Assembly (NCBI RefSeq): GCF_001042595.1
Contig: NZ_AP012326.1
Coordinates: forward strand, 1,984,001 to 2,048,000
From: Bifidobacterium dentium JCM 1195 = DSM 20436
GTDB lineage: Bacteria; Actinomycetota; Actinomycetes; Actinomycetales; Bifidobacteriaceae
Reading direction: 5' to 3'
DNA: 64,000 bases
The notes under the pieces were generated by a model. That model ran no database searches. It was not told where the DNA came from and saw only the letters and a list, made by a program, of their open reading frames with translations. Of the stretch, positions 29,978-38,649 are shown one piece after another. Each line of letters starts with the position of its first letter. Position 1 is the stretch's first letter. A program made the position numbers and the translations under genes.

Positions 29978-32900
29978 ATGGACAGATCAGCGCATCCGAG
30001 ACGGACCGCGACCTCGCAGTCATACGAGAGGTCCCGCAAGATCGGCGCGATGCTGCGCAGGCTGATGCCGTCCGGCAATCGACAGTGGATCACACCGATC
30101 ATCATGCTGATGCTTCTGTTGGGCATCGTGGCCGGCGCGCTGATCATCAGTTCGGTGACCCAGCAGCACGTGCAGCTTGACGACGGCACCGTGTGGATCA
30201 CTTCACTGAAGGACCGCAAGGCCGCGCGGTTCAACGTAAAGGTCAAAGACACCGACGCGGGCATCTCCTCATCCGCGGCACGGTTCGACGTAGCCCAGCA
30301 CAACGGCGACACCGTGATTCTGGAGGGAACGAAGGCCAGCTATATCGCGGCCTCCACCGTCAGCGAGGACGGCGACACCACCATCAAGGCGGATATGCAG
30401 ACGTTGATCGGCGGGGATACCATCGCCTTCATCAACATGAAGACCGGCAACGTGTGGGCGGGTGCCTCATCCGATGTGAAATCCGTGAACCCGACCACCG
30501 CGTCGCCGAAGATGAAGCTCGGGACGGGCGGCAGAATCGCCGTGACCCACGACGGTGCGATCTACGGCTACCGGCAGTCCGACGGTGTGATTCTGAAAAT
30601 GGACGGACCGCAGGCGACGCCCGGCAAAGTGACGGAAATCGGCGCGAACCAACGATTGCGGGCAGACTCCTTCACCGTGGTGGCAAATACCCCTGTACTC
30701 ACTTCCGGCAATGCGATCCGCTGGCCGAACGGCAGTGCGGAAGTTTCGATGAGTGGCACGCTCGTCCTCCAGGCACCGCCCACGGACGACAGGCAGAGCG
30801 GCTGGGTGGCCGCCGCGGGTCAGCGCGGTCTGGTCACGGTCGATCTGCAGTCCAGGAAGCCGACGCCCGTGGAAATCTCCAATTCCGGCAAGGGCGACGC
30901 GGCACAGCCCGTGTCCACCAACGGTTGCGTATCCGCCGCATGGAGCCAAAAGGCGAACAATTATCTGCGCGTGTGCTCGGCGCACGACGGCCATCCGCAA
31001 TTCACATCCCTGCAGAACGTGAATGCCACCTCCGAACTCGTGTTCCGCGCCAACCATCGTCTGACGGTGCTCAACGACGTGGTCAACGGCAACGTGTGGA
31101 ATCCACAGGAATCCGCAAAGGTCATCAAGATCCAGTGGAACAAGGTGCAGACGCAGCAGACGAAACAACAGGATCAGAGCACCGACAGCGCCAACAATCA
31201 GCATAATTTCAGCAAGACCTGTTCGTCGCAATCCGGTCAGATCAAGGCGCAGGACGATGCGTTCGGCGCACGAGCCGGCTCGTCGCAGATTCTCGACGTG
31301 CTACGCAACGATGAACAGACCGACTGTTCGGTGTTGCGCATCACCTCGGCGAGCGCACCGGACGGCGGTGACGTCACCGTCTCGCCCGTATACGACGGTC
31401 GGTACCTGCAGCTGAACGCCACTTCCGCAGGAGCGGGCACGGTGATGTTCAGTTACGAGATCGGTGACGGTCGGGGCCAGACGTCGAGCGCCACCGTGAC
31501 CTTGAACATCACCGACGGGATCGACCATGCGCCTGCCCAGACCGATACGCCACCGGAAATCGACGTGGAGCAGGGCGCCACATATACGGCAAACGCGCTG
31601 GGTAGCTTCTCCGACCCGGATGGCGATCCGCTGACACTGGTCGCCGCGGTACCGACCAACACCGATCAGGTGACGGTCTCCACGCGCGCGGACGGCCAGC
31701 TGGTGTTCAACGCCGGCGCGATGACATCCGGCAGGGCGAGCGTCGAGGTAACCGTGTCCGACGGCGAGCAGACCGGCACCGGCATGCTGTATTTTTCGGT
31801 GAAACCGGCCAATACGCTGGGGGCTGCGATCGATCCGGTGGTCAAGCAGACCACGCCCGATGCACGCACCACGGTATCGCTTCAACAATACGTGCATGGC
31901 ACTTCCGCCGAACCGGCGCAGTTGACCGCGGTGGAGACGCCGAACGGAGCTTCGACCACCATGAACGCGACGGATATGTCGTTCACGTTCACCGCCGCGA
32001 ATCCAGGTACCTACTATGTGCCATACACCATTACGCAGGGGTCGATTCCCGCAACCGGTCTGGCTCGTGTGGAAGTGCAAGCCGTGACAGGCGATTCCGC
32101 CAAACCGGTGGCAGCCAATGACGTGGCGCTGCTCGGAGCGGACAACACCGCCATCGTGGAGCCGCTGGCCAACGATATCGATCCGATGGGCGGCGTGCTG
32201 TCGGTCACCTCCGTGAAGGCCGATGCGGCCAGCGGCATTAAAACCGGCGTGGTGAGCAACAAGCGCGTGTACATCACCGCCCGCCAGGTGCCGACCAAAC
32301 CGGTGCAGCTCACCTACAGCGTGGCGAACGCGGCCGGAACGTCGACCGGCACCATCGTGCTGCAGCCGCCGGCGCTGACCACCGCGAATTCCGTGCCGAA
32401 GGCCGACAACATCGACGCACAGGTACGTACCGACGGCATCGTATCCGTCGATGTGCTCGACCACGTCACCTATTCCGACGGCACCACGGTAAGCCTGCAG
32501 GACAATCTGCAGTATGACGGGGGCACGTTCAAGGGACTGGTGTTCGTTTCCGGCGACACCGTACGCTATCAGGCCTCCGACCAGACCGGCACATTCCCCG
32601 TGACGTACACCGTCAAGGACAACCTCGGCAACGCCGCCTCCGGAACGATCACCTTCACCGTGCATCAGAAGGATGCTTCCAACAAGAGCGCGCCGACGCC
32701 GTCCGACGTGGATGCGCAGGTGGCCGCCGGACGGAAAGTGCGGATTCCGATCACACTGACCGGCATCGACGCCGATGGCGACGACGACCAGCTACTGGGT
32801 CTGGGCAACAAGGCGCCGCAGCTGGGCCGCATCACCGAGGTCGGTGCGACCTATCTGGTGTATGAGGCGTATGCGGATTCCTCCGGCACCGACACCTTCT

Positions 32901-35900
32901 CGTATGCGGTCGAGGATTGGACCGGTCAGCGCGCACAGGCGCAGATCCGTGTCGGCGTCTTCAAGTCGGGCACCGATTCGGGCGTGTACGCGCGTGACGA
33001 CGAGATCACGCTACGACCGAACACCGCGGCCACCGTGCCGGTTGCGCAGAACGACATCTCCGGCGACAACACGAACCTCACCGTCGAACGCAATGTGGAA
33101 TCTCAGGGCATCGACGGCGTGAAGGTGAACGACAACATGCTTGCGTTCACCACTCCCAAGCAGGCGGGAACGTATTACGTCATCTACACGGTGAAAGACA
33201 AGGCAGGCCTTGCCGACACGGCCACGCTGACGGTGAACGTCGATGATAACGCGGCCATCGCACCGCCATCGGCCTACGATTACCGAGTGCCGTCCTCCGC
33301 AACGATCGATAAGAAGTCGGTCGACGTGGATGTGTCGCAATGGATCGCAAACCCGTCCGGCACCGCTGACGAGCTGCAGGTCGGCGTGGACGATTCCGCC
33401 GCCGACCATGCGCGGACGAAGGGCGGCAGAACGTCCACCGTAATCACGGTGGATCTGACCGATGAGGCGCGTGCGGTGCCCTACACGGTGACGAACACCA
33501 CATACAACATCACCTCCACCGCATTCATCCAAGTACCGGCATACGGCGTCTTTCCGCCGACGTTGCGTCCGAAGGCACCGGCATTGAAGGTGAACGCACG
33601 TGAGACGATCACCATCAACATCGCCGATTACGTACGTGTCGGCGCCGGCAAGACCGCCTACGTGGACGGCGCCGATTCGGTGAGCGCCACCAAGGCCGAC
33701 AATGACGACCTGTATGTGAACGATCAGACGCTCAAGTTCACCGCGCCGAAGGATTATGCAGGCCCCGCTTCGATCACGTTCACCGCGGTCGACGGCAAGC
33801 ATGCCGGAAACGGCAAAGTGAAGATCGTCAATTCGGCGGTGTTGACCCTGCCGATCACCGTGATCGGCCGCGACGTGCCCGCACCTACTTTCTCATCCTC
33901 CACGGTGGACGTGGTGGCCGGTGAGGGCTCCACCACCATCGATCTGACCGCCTTGACGCATTCGCCGTCGGGATTGTATGACGACGAAAAGGAATACACG
34001 TATGCCGGTGGAGTCTCCTCCGACCAGGTGACCACGAACGTGAGCGCCGACGGCAAGCTGACGGTGAGCGCCGACAAGACGGCCACGCCAGGAACCACGG
34101 TGAGCGTGCCGATCACCATCTCGTATTCGAAAGGCACCGTGCAGGCCGGTGTGACCGTGCGCGTGGTGGCCTCCACCAGGCCGATGGCGCGCATCGGCGC
34201 GAAGGCCCTGAAGGTCAAGGCTGGGTCAAGCGAACAGGTGAACGTGCTTGGCGACGCCTACAATCCGTTCCCCGACACCGCGCTTACCGTGACGGGATGT
34301 CAGGCCGACGGTTCCGCCAAGCTGGCGGTGGACTGCCCCGCCAACGGAATGATAACGATTGCGGCGGCCTCCGATATCGGCGCGAGCACGAACCATGTGA
34401 TCGTGACCGTGCGCGACGCCACTATGACCAAGGAACGTGAAGTCACTGGAACCATCAGCGTTTCGGTGACGGACAAGCCGGACGCCCCGCTGCTCTCCCC
34501 CATCGCCGGCGATGCCCAGGATGGCGCGGTGAATCTGAGCTGGACGGCGGGTTCTTCGAACGGCAGCCCGATCACCGAATACAAGGTCTCGTGGACGGGC
34601 GACTCCTCCGGAGAGAAATCGTGCGGCACGGTGACCACATGCCAGGTGACGGGGCTCACCAACGGCAGGAAGTACTCGTTCACCGTCATGGCGCAGAACG
34701 AAGTCGGATGGTCCAGTCCATCGAATGCCGTGGACGGGCAACCCGATAAGATACCTTCCGCGCCGCAAGACGTGAGGGCCGAAGCCAACGGCAACATCGT
34801 GGCCGTGACATGGTCGGTGCCGAAAGGCAACTTCTCGGAAGTCACCGAATATGAGGTGACCCTGACCGGCGACGGCGTATCCAAGAAGGAGACCACCTCC
34901 GCAAACGCCATCAACTTCAACCTCGAGAACAACGCCATCACGGACGGCATGTCCGTCAGTGCGACCGTGCGGGCCAGGAACAGGGTGAACTGGAGCCAGC
35001 CGTCCCAGGCCTCGAACGCCACCGCACCGCGGGGAGTTCCCGACAAGCCGACCGTCTCCGCAACGCAGCAAGGCGATCAGATCATCGTCTCCGGCAAGCT
35101 TGGCAACATGCGCAATGCCGGCTGTGAAGCCGTGACGTTGAGTTTCGCAGGCAGGGACGCCGGCATGGCATGCGGATCGTCGGACGTTTCCGCGACCTTC
35201 GACATCGCCGAAGACTGGTACTACCAAAGCCTCGCGCCGAAAATCACGTTGACCACCAAATACGCCGGAACCGTCACCGCGCAGGGTAACGCCATCACCC
35301 CTGACGTCAAGCCCGACAAGCCGGCCGATGTCAGGGTCGTGCCCGATGGCGACCATTGCGTGGCTTCGTGGAACGCCGCCGGCAAGCACCATGACGGCTT
35401 CATCGTAAACGTGCCGAAGCAGAACAACATGCCGACCGCAAGCCTCAGCGTCACCTATCCGCTTGAACATTGGGGCAGCTGTGGCACCGTAACCGTGTGG
35501 CAGACCTTCAAAGGCCATACCAGCGATCCGGTGAAGGCCAGCAACGGCGAAATCGGCAACAAGGTCCAGGCTGTGATCGCCCTGCCGTCACTGCGTTGGG
35601 ACGATACAGACGCCAATGTCATCCATGTCGAGGGCGGTGCCGTGAACGCCTACAACCAGTCCGTGACCGTGACCATCGTCCTGTCGGATGAATCCAAGAA
35701 GCAGTATCCGTTCGAATGGCATCCGGGCCTTACGACCACGCTGGACGCCTCGGCGCTGCCACAGGGATTCTCGTACTCGTGGCTCGTCAAGGTGGAAGGC
35801 ACCACCGACAAGGCGGTCAACAGCACGAAGCAGAGTCCCACCCCGCTTAAGGACAGCGACAGGTATCACGCTCCGCCAACCCCTTCGCCCGGCACCAGTC

Positions 35901-36079
35901 CATCCACATCGACGTCCTTCGACGACGGCACCGACGAATCGCGGGGCGGGTCCAAAGGACATTCGGCATTGACGACGTTGCCGAGGCAGGCGAATCGCGA
36001 CCATCCCTGGATCAGGGAAATCCGACTGTTCCACGGCCGCCCGCCGATCAATCCATCATTCGCAGGCAATAAGCAGTAG
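29978..36079 (+). CDS. Giant membrane-anchored Ig-like/FN3 surface protein
   Basis: A 2033-residue protein. A basic cytoplasmic tail (1-36) and one transmembrane helix (ITPIIMLMLLLGIVAGALII, about 38-58) anchor it; everything after is outside. Residues 60-380 resemble a beta-propeller-like region with repeated hydrophobic strands. From about 420 to 1490 run tandem Big_9/cadherin-like Ig repeats of 90-100 residues (DPDGDPLTL, NDIDPMGG, YTVKDNLGNAAS). About 1500-1700 holds FN3 domains (PDAPLLSPIAG..., PSAPQDVRAEANG...). There is no LPXTG sorting motif. GGAGAAGACTC precedes the ATG, 48 bases after the kinase stop. Likely adhesion or sensing of host or wall ligands; ligand unknown. Confidence 0.85.
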   Translation: MDRSAHPRRTATSQSYERSRKIGAMLRRLMPSGNRQWITPIIMLMLLLGIVAGALIISSVTQQHVQLDDGTVWITSLKDRKAARFNVKVKDTDAGISSSAARFDVAQHNGDTVILEGTKASYIAASTVSEDGDTTIKADMQTLIGGDTIAFINMKTGNVWAGASSDVKSVNPTTASPKMKLGTGGRIAVTHDGAIYGYRQSDGVILKMDGPQATPGKVTEIGANQRLRADSFTVVANTPVLTSGNAIRWPNGSAEVSMSGTLVLQAPPTDDRQSGWVAAAGQRGLVTVDLQSRKPTPVEISNSGKGDAAQPVSTNGCVSAAWSQKANNYLRVCSAHDGHPQFTSLQNVNATSELVFRANHRLTVLNDVVNGNVWNPQESAKVIKIQWNKVQTQQTKQQDQSTDSANNQHNFSKTCSSQSGQIKAQDDAFGARAGSSQILDVLRNDEQTDCSVLRITSASAPDGGDVTVSPVYDGRYLQLNATSAGAGTVMFSYEIGDGRGQTSSATVTLNITDGIDHAPAQTDTPPEIDVEQGATYTANALGSFSDPDGDPLTLVAAVPTNTDQVTVSTRADGQLVFNAGAMTSGRASVEVTVSDGEQTGTGMLYFSVKPANTLGAAIDPVVKQTTPDARTTVSLQQYVHGTSAEPAQLTAVETPNGASTTMNATDMSFTFTAANPGTYYVPYTITQGSIPATGLARVEVQAVTGDSAKPVAANDVALLGADNTAIVEPLANDIDPMGGVLSVTSVKADAASGIKTGVVSNKRVYITARQVPTKPVQLTYSVANAAGTSTGTIVLQPPALTTANSVPKADNIDAQVRTDGIVSVDVLDHVTYSDGTTVSLQDNLQYDGGTFKGLVFVSGDTVRYQASDQTGTFPVTYTVKDNLGNAASGTITFTVHQKDASNKSAPTPSDVDAQVAAGRKVRIPITLTGIDADGDDDQLLGLGNKAPQLGRITEVGATYLVYEAYADSSGTDTFSYAVEDWTGQRAQAQIRVGVFKSGTDSGVYARDDEITLRPNTAATVPVAQNDISGDNTNLTVERNVESQGIDGVKVNDNMLAFTTPKQAGTYYVIYTVKDKAGLADTATLTVNVDDNAAIAPPSAYDYRVPSSATIDKKSVDVDVSQWIANPSGTADELQVGVDDSAADHARTKGGRTSTVITVDLTDEARAVPYTVTNTTYNITSTAFIQVPAYGVFPPTLRPKAPALKVNARETITINIADYVRVGAGKTAYVDGADSVSATKADNDDLYVNDQTLKFTAPKDYAGPASITFTAVDGKHAGNGKVKIVNSAVLTLPITVIGRDVPAPTFSSSTVDVVAGEGSTTIDLTALTHSPSGLYDDEKEYTYAGGVSSDQVTTNVSADGKLTVSADKTATPGTTVSVPITISYSKGTVQAGVTVRVVASTRPMARIGAKALKVKAGSSEQVNVLGDAYNPFPDTALTVTGCQADGSAKLAVDCPANGMITIAAASDIGASTNHVIVTVRDATMTKEREVTGTISVSVTDKPDAPLLSPIAGDAQDGAVNLSWTAGSSNGSPITEYKVSWTGDSSGEKSCGTVTTCQVTGLTNGRKYSFTVMAQNEVGWSSPSNAVDGQPDKIPSAPQDVRAEANGNIVAVTWSVPKGNFSEVTEYEVTLTGDGVSKKETTSANAINFNLENNAITDGMSVSATVRARNRVNWSQPSQASNATAPRGVPDKPTVSATQQGDQIIVSGKLGNMRNAGCEAVTLSFAGRDAGMACGSSDVSATFDIAEDWYYQSLAPKITLTTKYAGTVTAQGNAITPDVKPDKPADVRVVPDGDHCVASWNAAGKHHDGFIVNVPKQNNMPTASLSVTYPLEHWGSCGTVTVWQTFKGHTSDPVKASNGEIGNKVQAVIALPSLRWDDTDANVIHVEGGAVNAYNQSVTVTIVLSDESKKQYPFEWHPGLTTTLDASALPQGFSYSWLVKVEGTTDKAVNSTKQSPTPLKDSDRYHAPPTPSPGTSPSTSTSFDDGTDESRGGSKGHSALTTLPRQANRDHPWIREIRLFHGRPPINPSFAGNKQ

Positions 36080-36089
36080 AGGAGATTCC

Positions 36090-37415
36090 ATGAGCAACGC
36101 ATTCGACGATGCCACCCAGCTGAGCGAGCGCAGCAACGAACCGCACGGAAAGCAAGGCTTCACCATGCCGAAGCTGCCGGAACGCCTCGGGATCGAACAT
36201 CATGAGTCCACCGACGTGGACGGTACGGTATTGGGCACGCATGGCACGACGGCCCCGGTGACGACGAACGCTCCGACCGTCACACCGACCGCCGCCGCCC
36301 CAACCATCACGATCACACCGGACACCGCCGCCCCGACCGAGCGGATGGCATCGTGGCAGGCAACAACCGAACGGCAGCCGGCCGCCTCCGAGCAGGTTCG
36401 TCGGCAGCCGGCGGCCGGCACCATGCCGGAAACCCTGAATACCGGCATGGTGCCGGCCGCCGGCGCCGATATCGTCGAATTCCATGACAAGTTCAACGCC
36501 TTGGTGGAGAACGTTTCCAAGGTGGTGGTCGGCAAGGACGGCCCGATTCGCCAATGCATCACCGCCATGGTGGTGGGCGGCCATGTGCTGCTCGAAGACA
36601 ATCCGGGTACCGGCAAGACCCAGTTGGCGCGAGGTCTGGCCAATTCCATCGACATGTCGTTCAAGCGTATCCAGTTCACGCCGGATCTGCTACCGTCCGA
36701 CGTGGTCGGCGTAACCTACTACGACCAGAAGCGAAGCGAATTCGAATACCGTGAGGGCCCGGTCTTCGCCTCCGTCGTGCTCGCCGACGAGATCAACCGC
36801 GCCTCACCGAAAACGCAGTCCGCACTGCTCGAGGTCATGGAGGAGCAGAAGGTCACCGTCGATGGCGTGACCCATGCCGTACCGCAGCCGTTCATGGTGA
36901 TCGCCACGCAGAATCCGATCGAACAACTCGGCACCTATAAGCTGCCCGAAGCGCAGATGGACCGATTCCTCATCAAGACCACCGTCGGCTACCCAAGCCA
37001 TGAGGTGAGCGTCGACATTCTGCGTCAGGTCAACGTCACCGACCGCGCTGCCGCCGTGCATCACGTGCTTTCCGGCGACGACGTGCTGCGCATGCGCGCC
37101 GTCAGCGAGACCGTACGCCTCGATGACGCCATCATCGAATACATCGTTCGCCTGGTCGAAGCGACCCGGCATAACGAAAGGATCCAAGTGGGCTCCTCCA
37201 TGCGAGGCGCGCTGGCGCTCACCCGTTGCGCCCGTGTGTGGGCCGCCGCCGACAATCGCGGCTATGTAGTGCCCGACGACGTGAAGGATCTGGCGGTCTC
37301 CGTGCTCGCACACCGCATCACGCTCACCGCCGAAGCCACATTCGCCGGTGCCACGGCGGAGCAGATGATCTCGCAGATTCTCGAGGAAGTGCCGGCCCCG
37401 ACCCTGGGCGCCTGA
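36090..37415 (+). CDS. MoxR-family AAA ATPase with Thr/Pro-rich N-terminal extension
   Basis: A 441-residue MoxR-type AAA+ chaperone. The ATPase core starts near residue 130 and has Walker A NPGTGKT, Walker B VVLADEINR, sensor ATQNPIEQLGTY and the lid domain. MoxR ATPases usually pair with DUF58 proteins and fold or activate partner complexes, and the DUF58 gene follows 13 bases later. Residues 50-115 are an unusual Thr/Ala/Pro-rich stretch absent from typical 320-residue MoxR proteins; it offers many Thr residues to the cluster kinase (inference). The ATG follows GAGGAGATTCC, ten bases after the giant surface gene. Confidence 0.92.
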   Translation: MSNAFDDATQLSERSNEPHGKQGFTMPKLPERLGIEHHESTDVDGTVLGTHGTTAPVTTNAPTVTPTAAAPTITITPDTAAPTERMASWQATTERQPAASEQVRRQPAAGTMPETLNTGMVPAAGADIVEFHDKFNALVENVSKVVVGKDGPIRQCITAMVVGGHVLLEDNPGTGKTQLARGLANSIDMSFKRIQFTPDLLPSDVVGVTYYDQKRSEFEYREGPVFASVVLADEINRASPKTQSALLEVMEEQKVTVDGVTHAVPQPFMVIATQNPIEQLGTYKLPEAQMDRFLIKTTVGYPSHEVSVDILRQVNVTDRAAAVHHVLSGDDVLRMRAVSETVRLDDAIIEYIVRLVEATRHNERIQVGSSMRGALALTRCARVWAAADNRGYVVPDDVKDLAVSVLAHRITLTAEATFAGATAEQMISQILEEVPAPTLGA

Positions 37416-37428
37416 GGAGACGGTTCCG

Positions 37429-38649
37429 ATGCGAAATTCCCGAACAACGCTACGCAGACGAACCATGATGCGGTTCCTGCGCCGTACCGGACACCGGTTG
37501 AAGCGTCTGTTCACCTCATACGTTTCACCGGTGGGATGGATGGTGGCCGTATTGGCCGTAGCCACGTCTGCCGCGTTCGCGATGCTCGGTTGGCATGAAC
37601 TGCTTGCCATGGCAACGGCATACGCGCTGATGCTGCTTGCCGCGGTAGTGATGTCGTTGGGCAACACGTCATTCTCCGCATCCATCGATGTGTCCAACAG
37701 GCGTGTGACCGTAGGCGACACGGTGCAGGTGAGGGTGGCCGTCGACAATCCCGGTAACACACCGACCGCCTCGGCACGCGGCGATCTGCCGATCGGAGAC
37801 AACCACGAACGGTTCACCATCCCGATGCTCGCGGCCGGGCAGTCGCGCCAGACCGACGTGGAATTCACCGCCATGGCGCGTGCGGTGCTGCCGGTCGGCC
37901 CGCTGTCGATCCGCAAGGGCGACCCGTTCGGTCTGGTACGCCACGAAAAACGGCTCGTCGACCAGATCCAGGTATTCATTCACCCGCCGACCGTCATGCT
38001 CAATACGTTGAATGCCGGCATCCAACGTGACTTGGAAGGACAGCCAAGCGGCGAAATCGTGGATGACGATCTCGACTTCTACGGTTTGCGGGAATACGAG
38101 CCGGGCGACGATGTGCGTAACGTACATTGGCTGAGTTCCGCGAAAACCGTCTCGCTGATGATCCGCCAATACGAGGCCACACGACGCACCGACACCGCCG
38201 TAGGCATCAGCGTGAATCCCGATGACTACACCGACGCCCAGGAATTCGAACTGGCCGTGTCAATCCACGCCTCCATCGGCGTGCAGTGCCTGCTGCAGGA
38301 CCGCCCGCTGACCGCACACGCCGGCGACGATCACACCACGCCCCGCAATGCCACGACGTTCCTGGACTCCTGCAGCGCCATCGAACCGGATCTCGACGAC
38401 AATCCGAACCTTGCGCAAGGCACACTCGACTACGCCGCCGATGCCTCGTTCTACTACTTCACCGTCGGCCGACTCAAAGACGTAGACGAAATCAAGCATA
38501 TGGCGCTCGCATTGCCACGCTCAGCGACCTGCGTAGTACTGCAGGCAGCCGTCAGCCAACAACGCGCCATACGAAGATTCCCGAACTTCATCCTGGCCAC
38601 GGTCGGCGATCTGAACGATCTGCCGATGATCATGGGAGTACTGTCATGA
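37429..38649 (+). CDS. DUF58 membrane protein
   Basis: A 406-residue protein with a basic N-terminus, two transmembrane helices (about 37-80) and a cytosolic DUF58 domain whose signature is DLDFYGLREYEPGDDVRNVHW. DUF58 proteins are standard partners of MoxR ATPases and may contain a VWA-like fold. GGAGACGGTTCCG precedes the ATG. The stop overlaps the start of the transglutaminase-like gene (ATGA at 38646-38649), which implies coupled synthesis. Function in the complex is unknown. Confidence 0.88.
   Translation: MRNSRTTLRRRTMMRFLRRTGHRLKRLFTSYVSPVGWMVAVLAVATSAAFAMLGWHELLAMATAYALMLLAAVVMSLGNTSFSASIDVSNRRVTVGDTVQVRVAVDNPGNTPTASARGDLPIGDNHERFTIPMLAAGQSRQTDVEFTAMARAVLPVGPLSIRKGDPFGLVRHEKRLVDQIQVFIHPPTVMLNTLNAGIQRDLEGQPSGEIVDDDLDFYGLREYEPGDDVRNVHWLSSAKTVSLMIRQYEATRRTDTAVGISVNPDDYTDAQEFELAVSIHASIGVQCLLQDRPLTAHAGDDHTTPRNATTFLDSCSAIEPDLDDNPNLAQGTLDYAADASFYYFTVGRLKDVDEIKHMALALPRSATCVVLQAAVSQQRAIRRFPNFILATVGDLNDLPMIMGVLS

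Noticed and set aside
38286..38645. Upstream extension of the transglutaminase-like gene into the DUF58 gene
   Set aside because: It overlaps the DUF58 coding region in another frame; the ATGA overlap at 38646 is the natural start and matches the other junctions of the operon.
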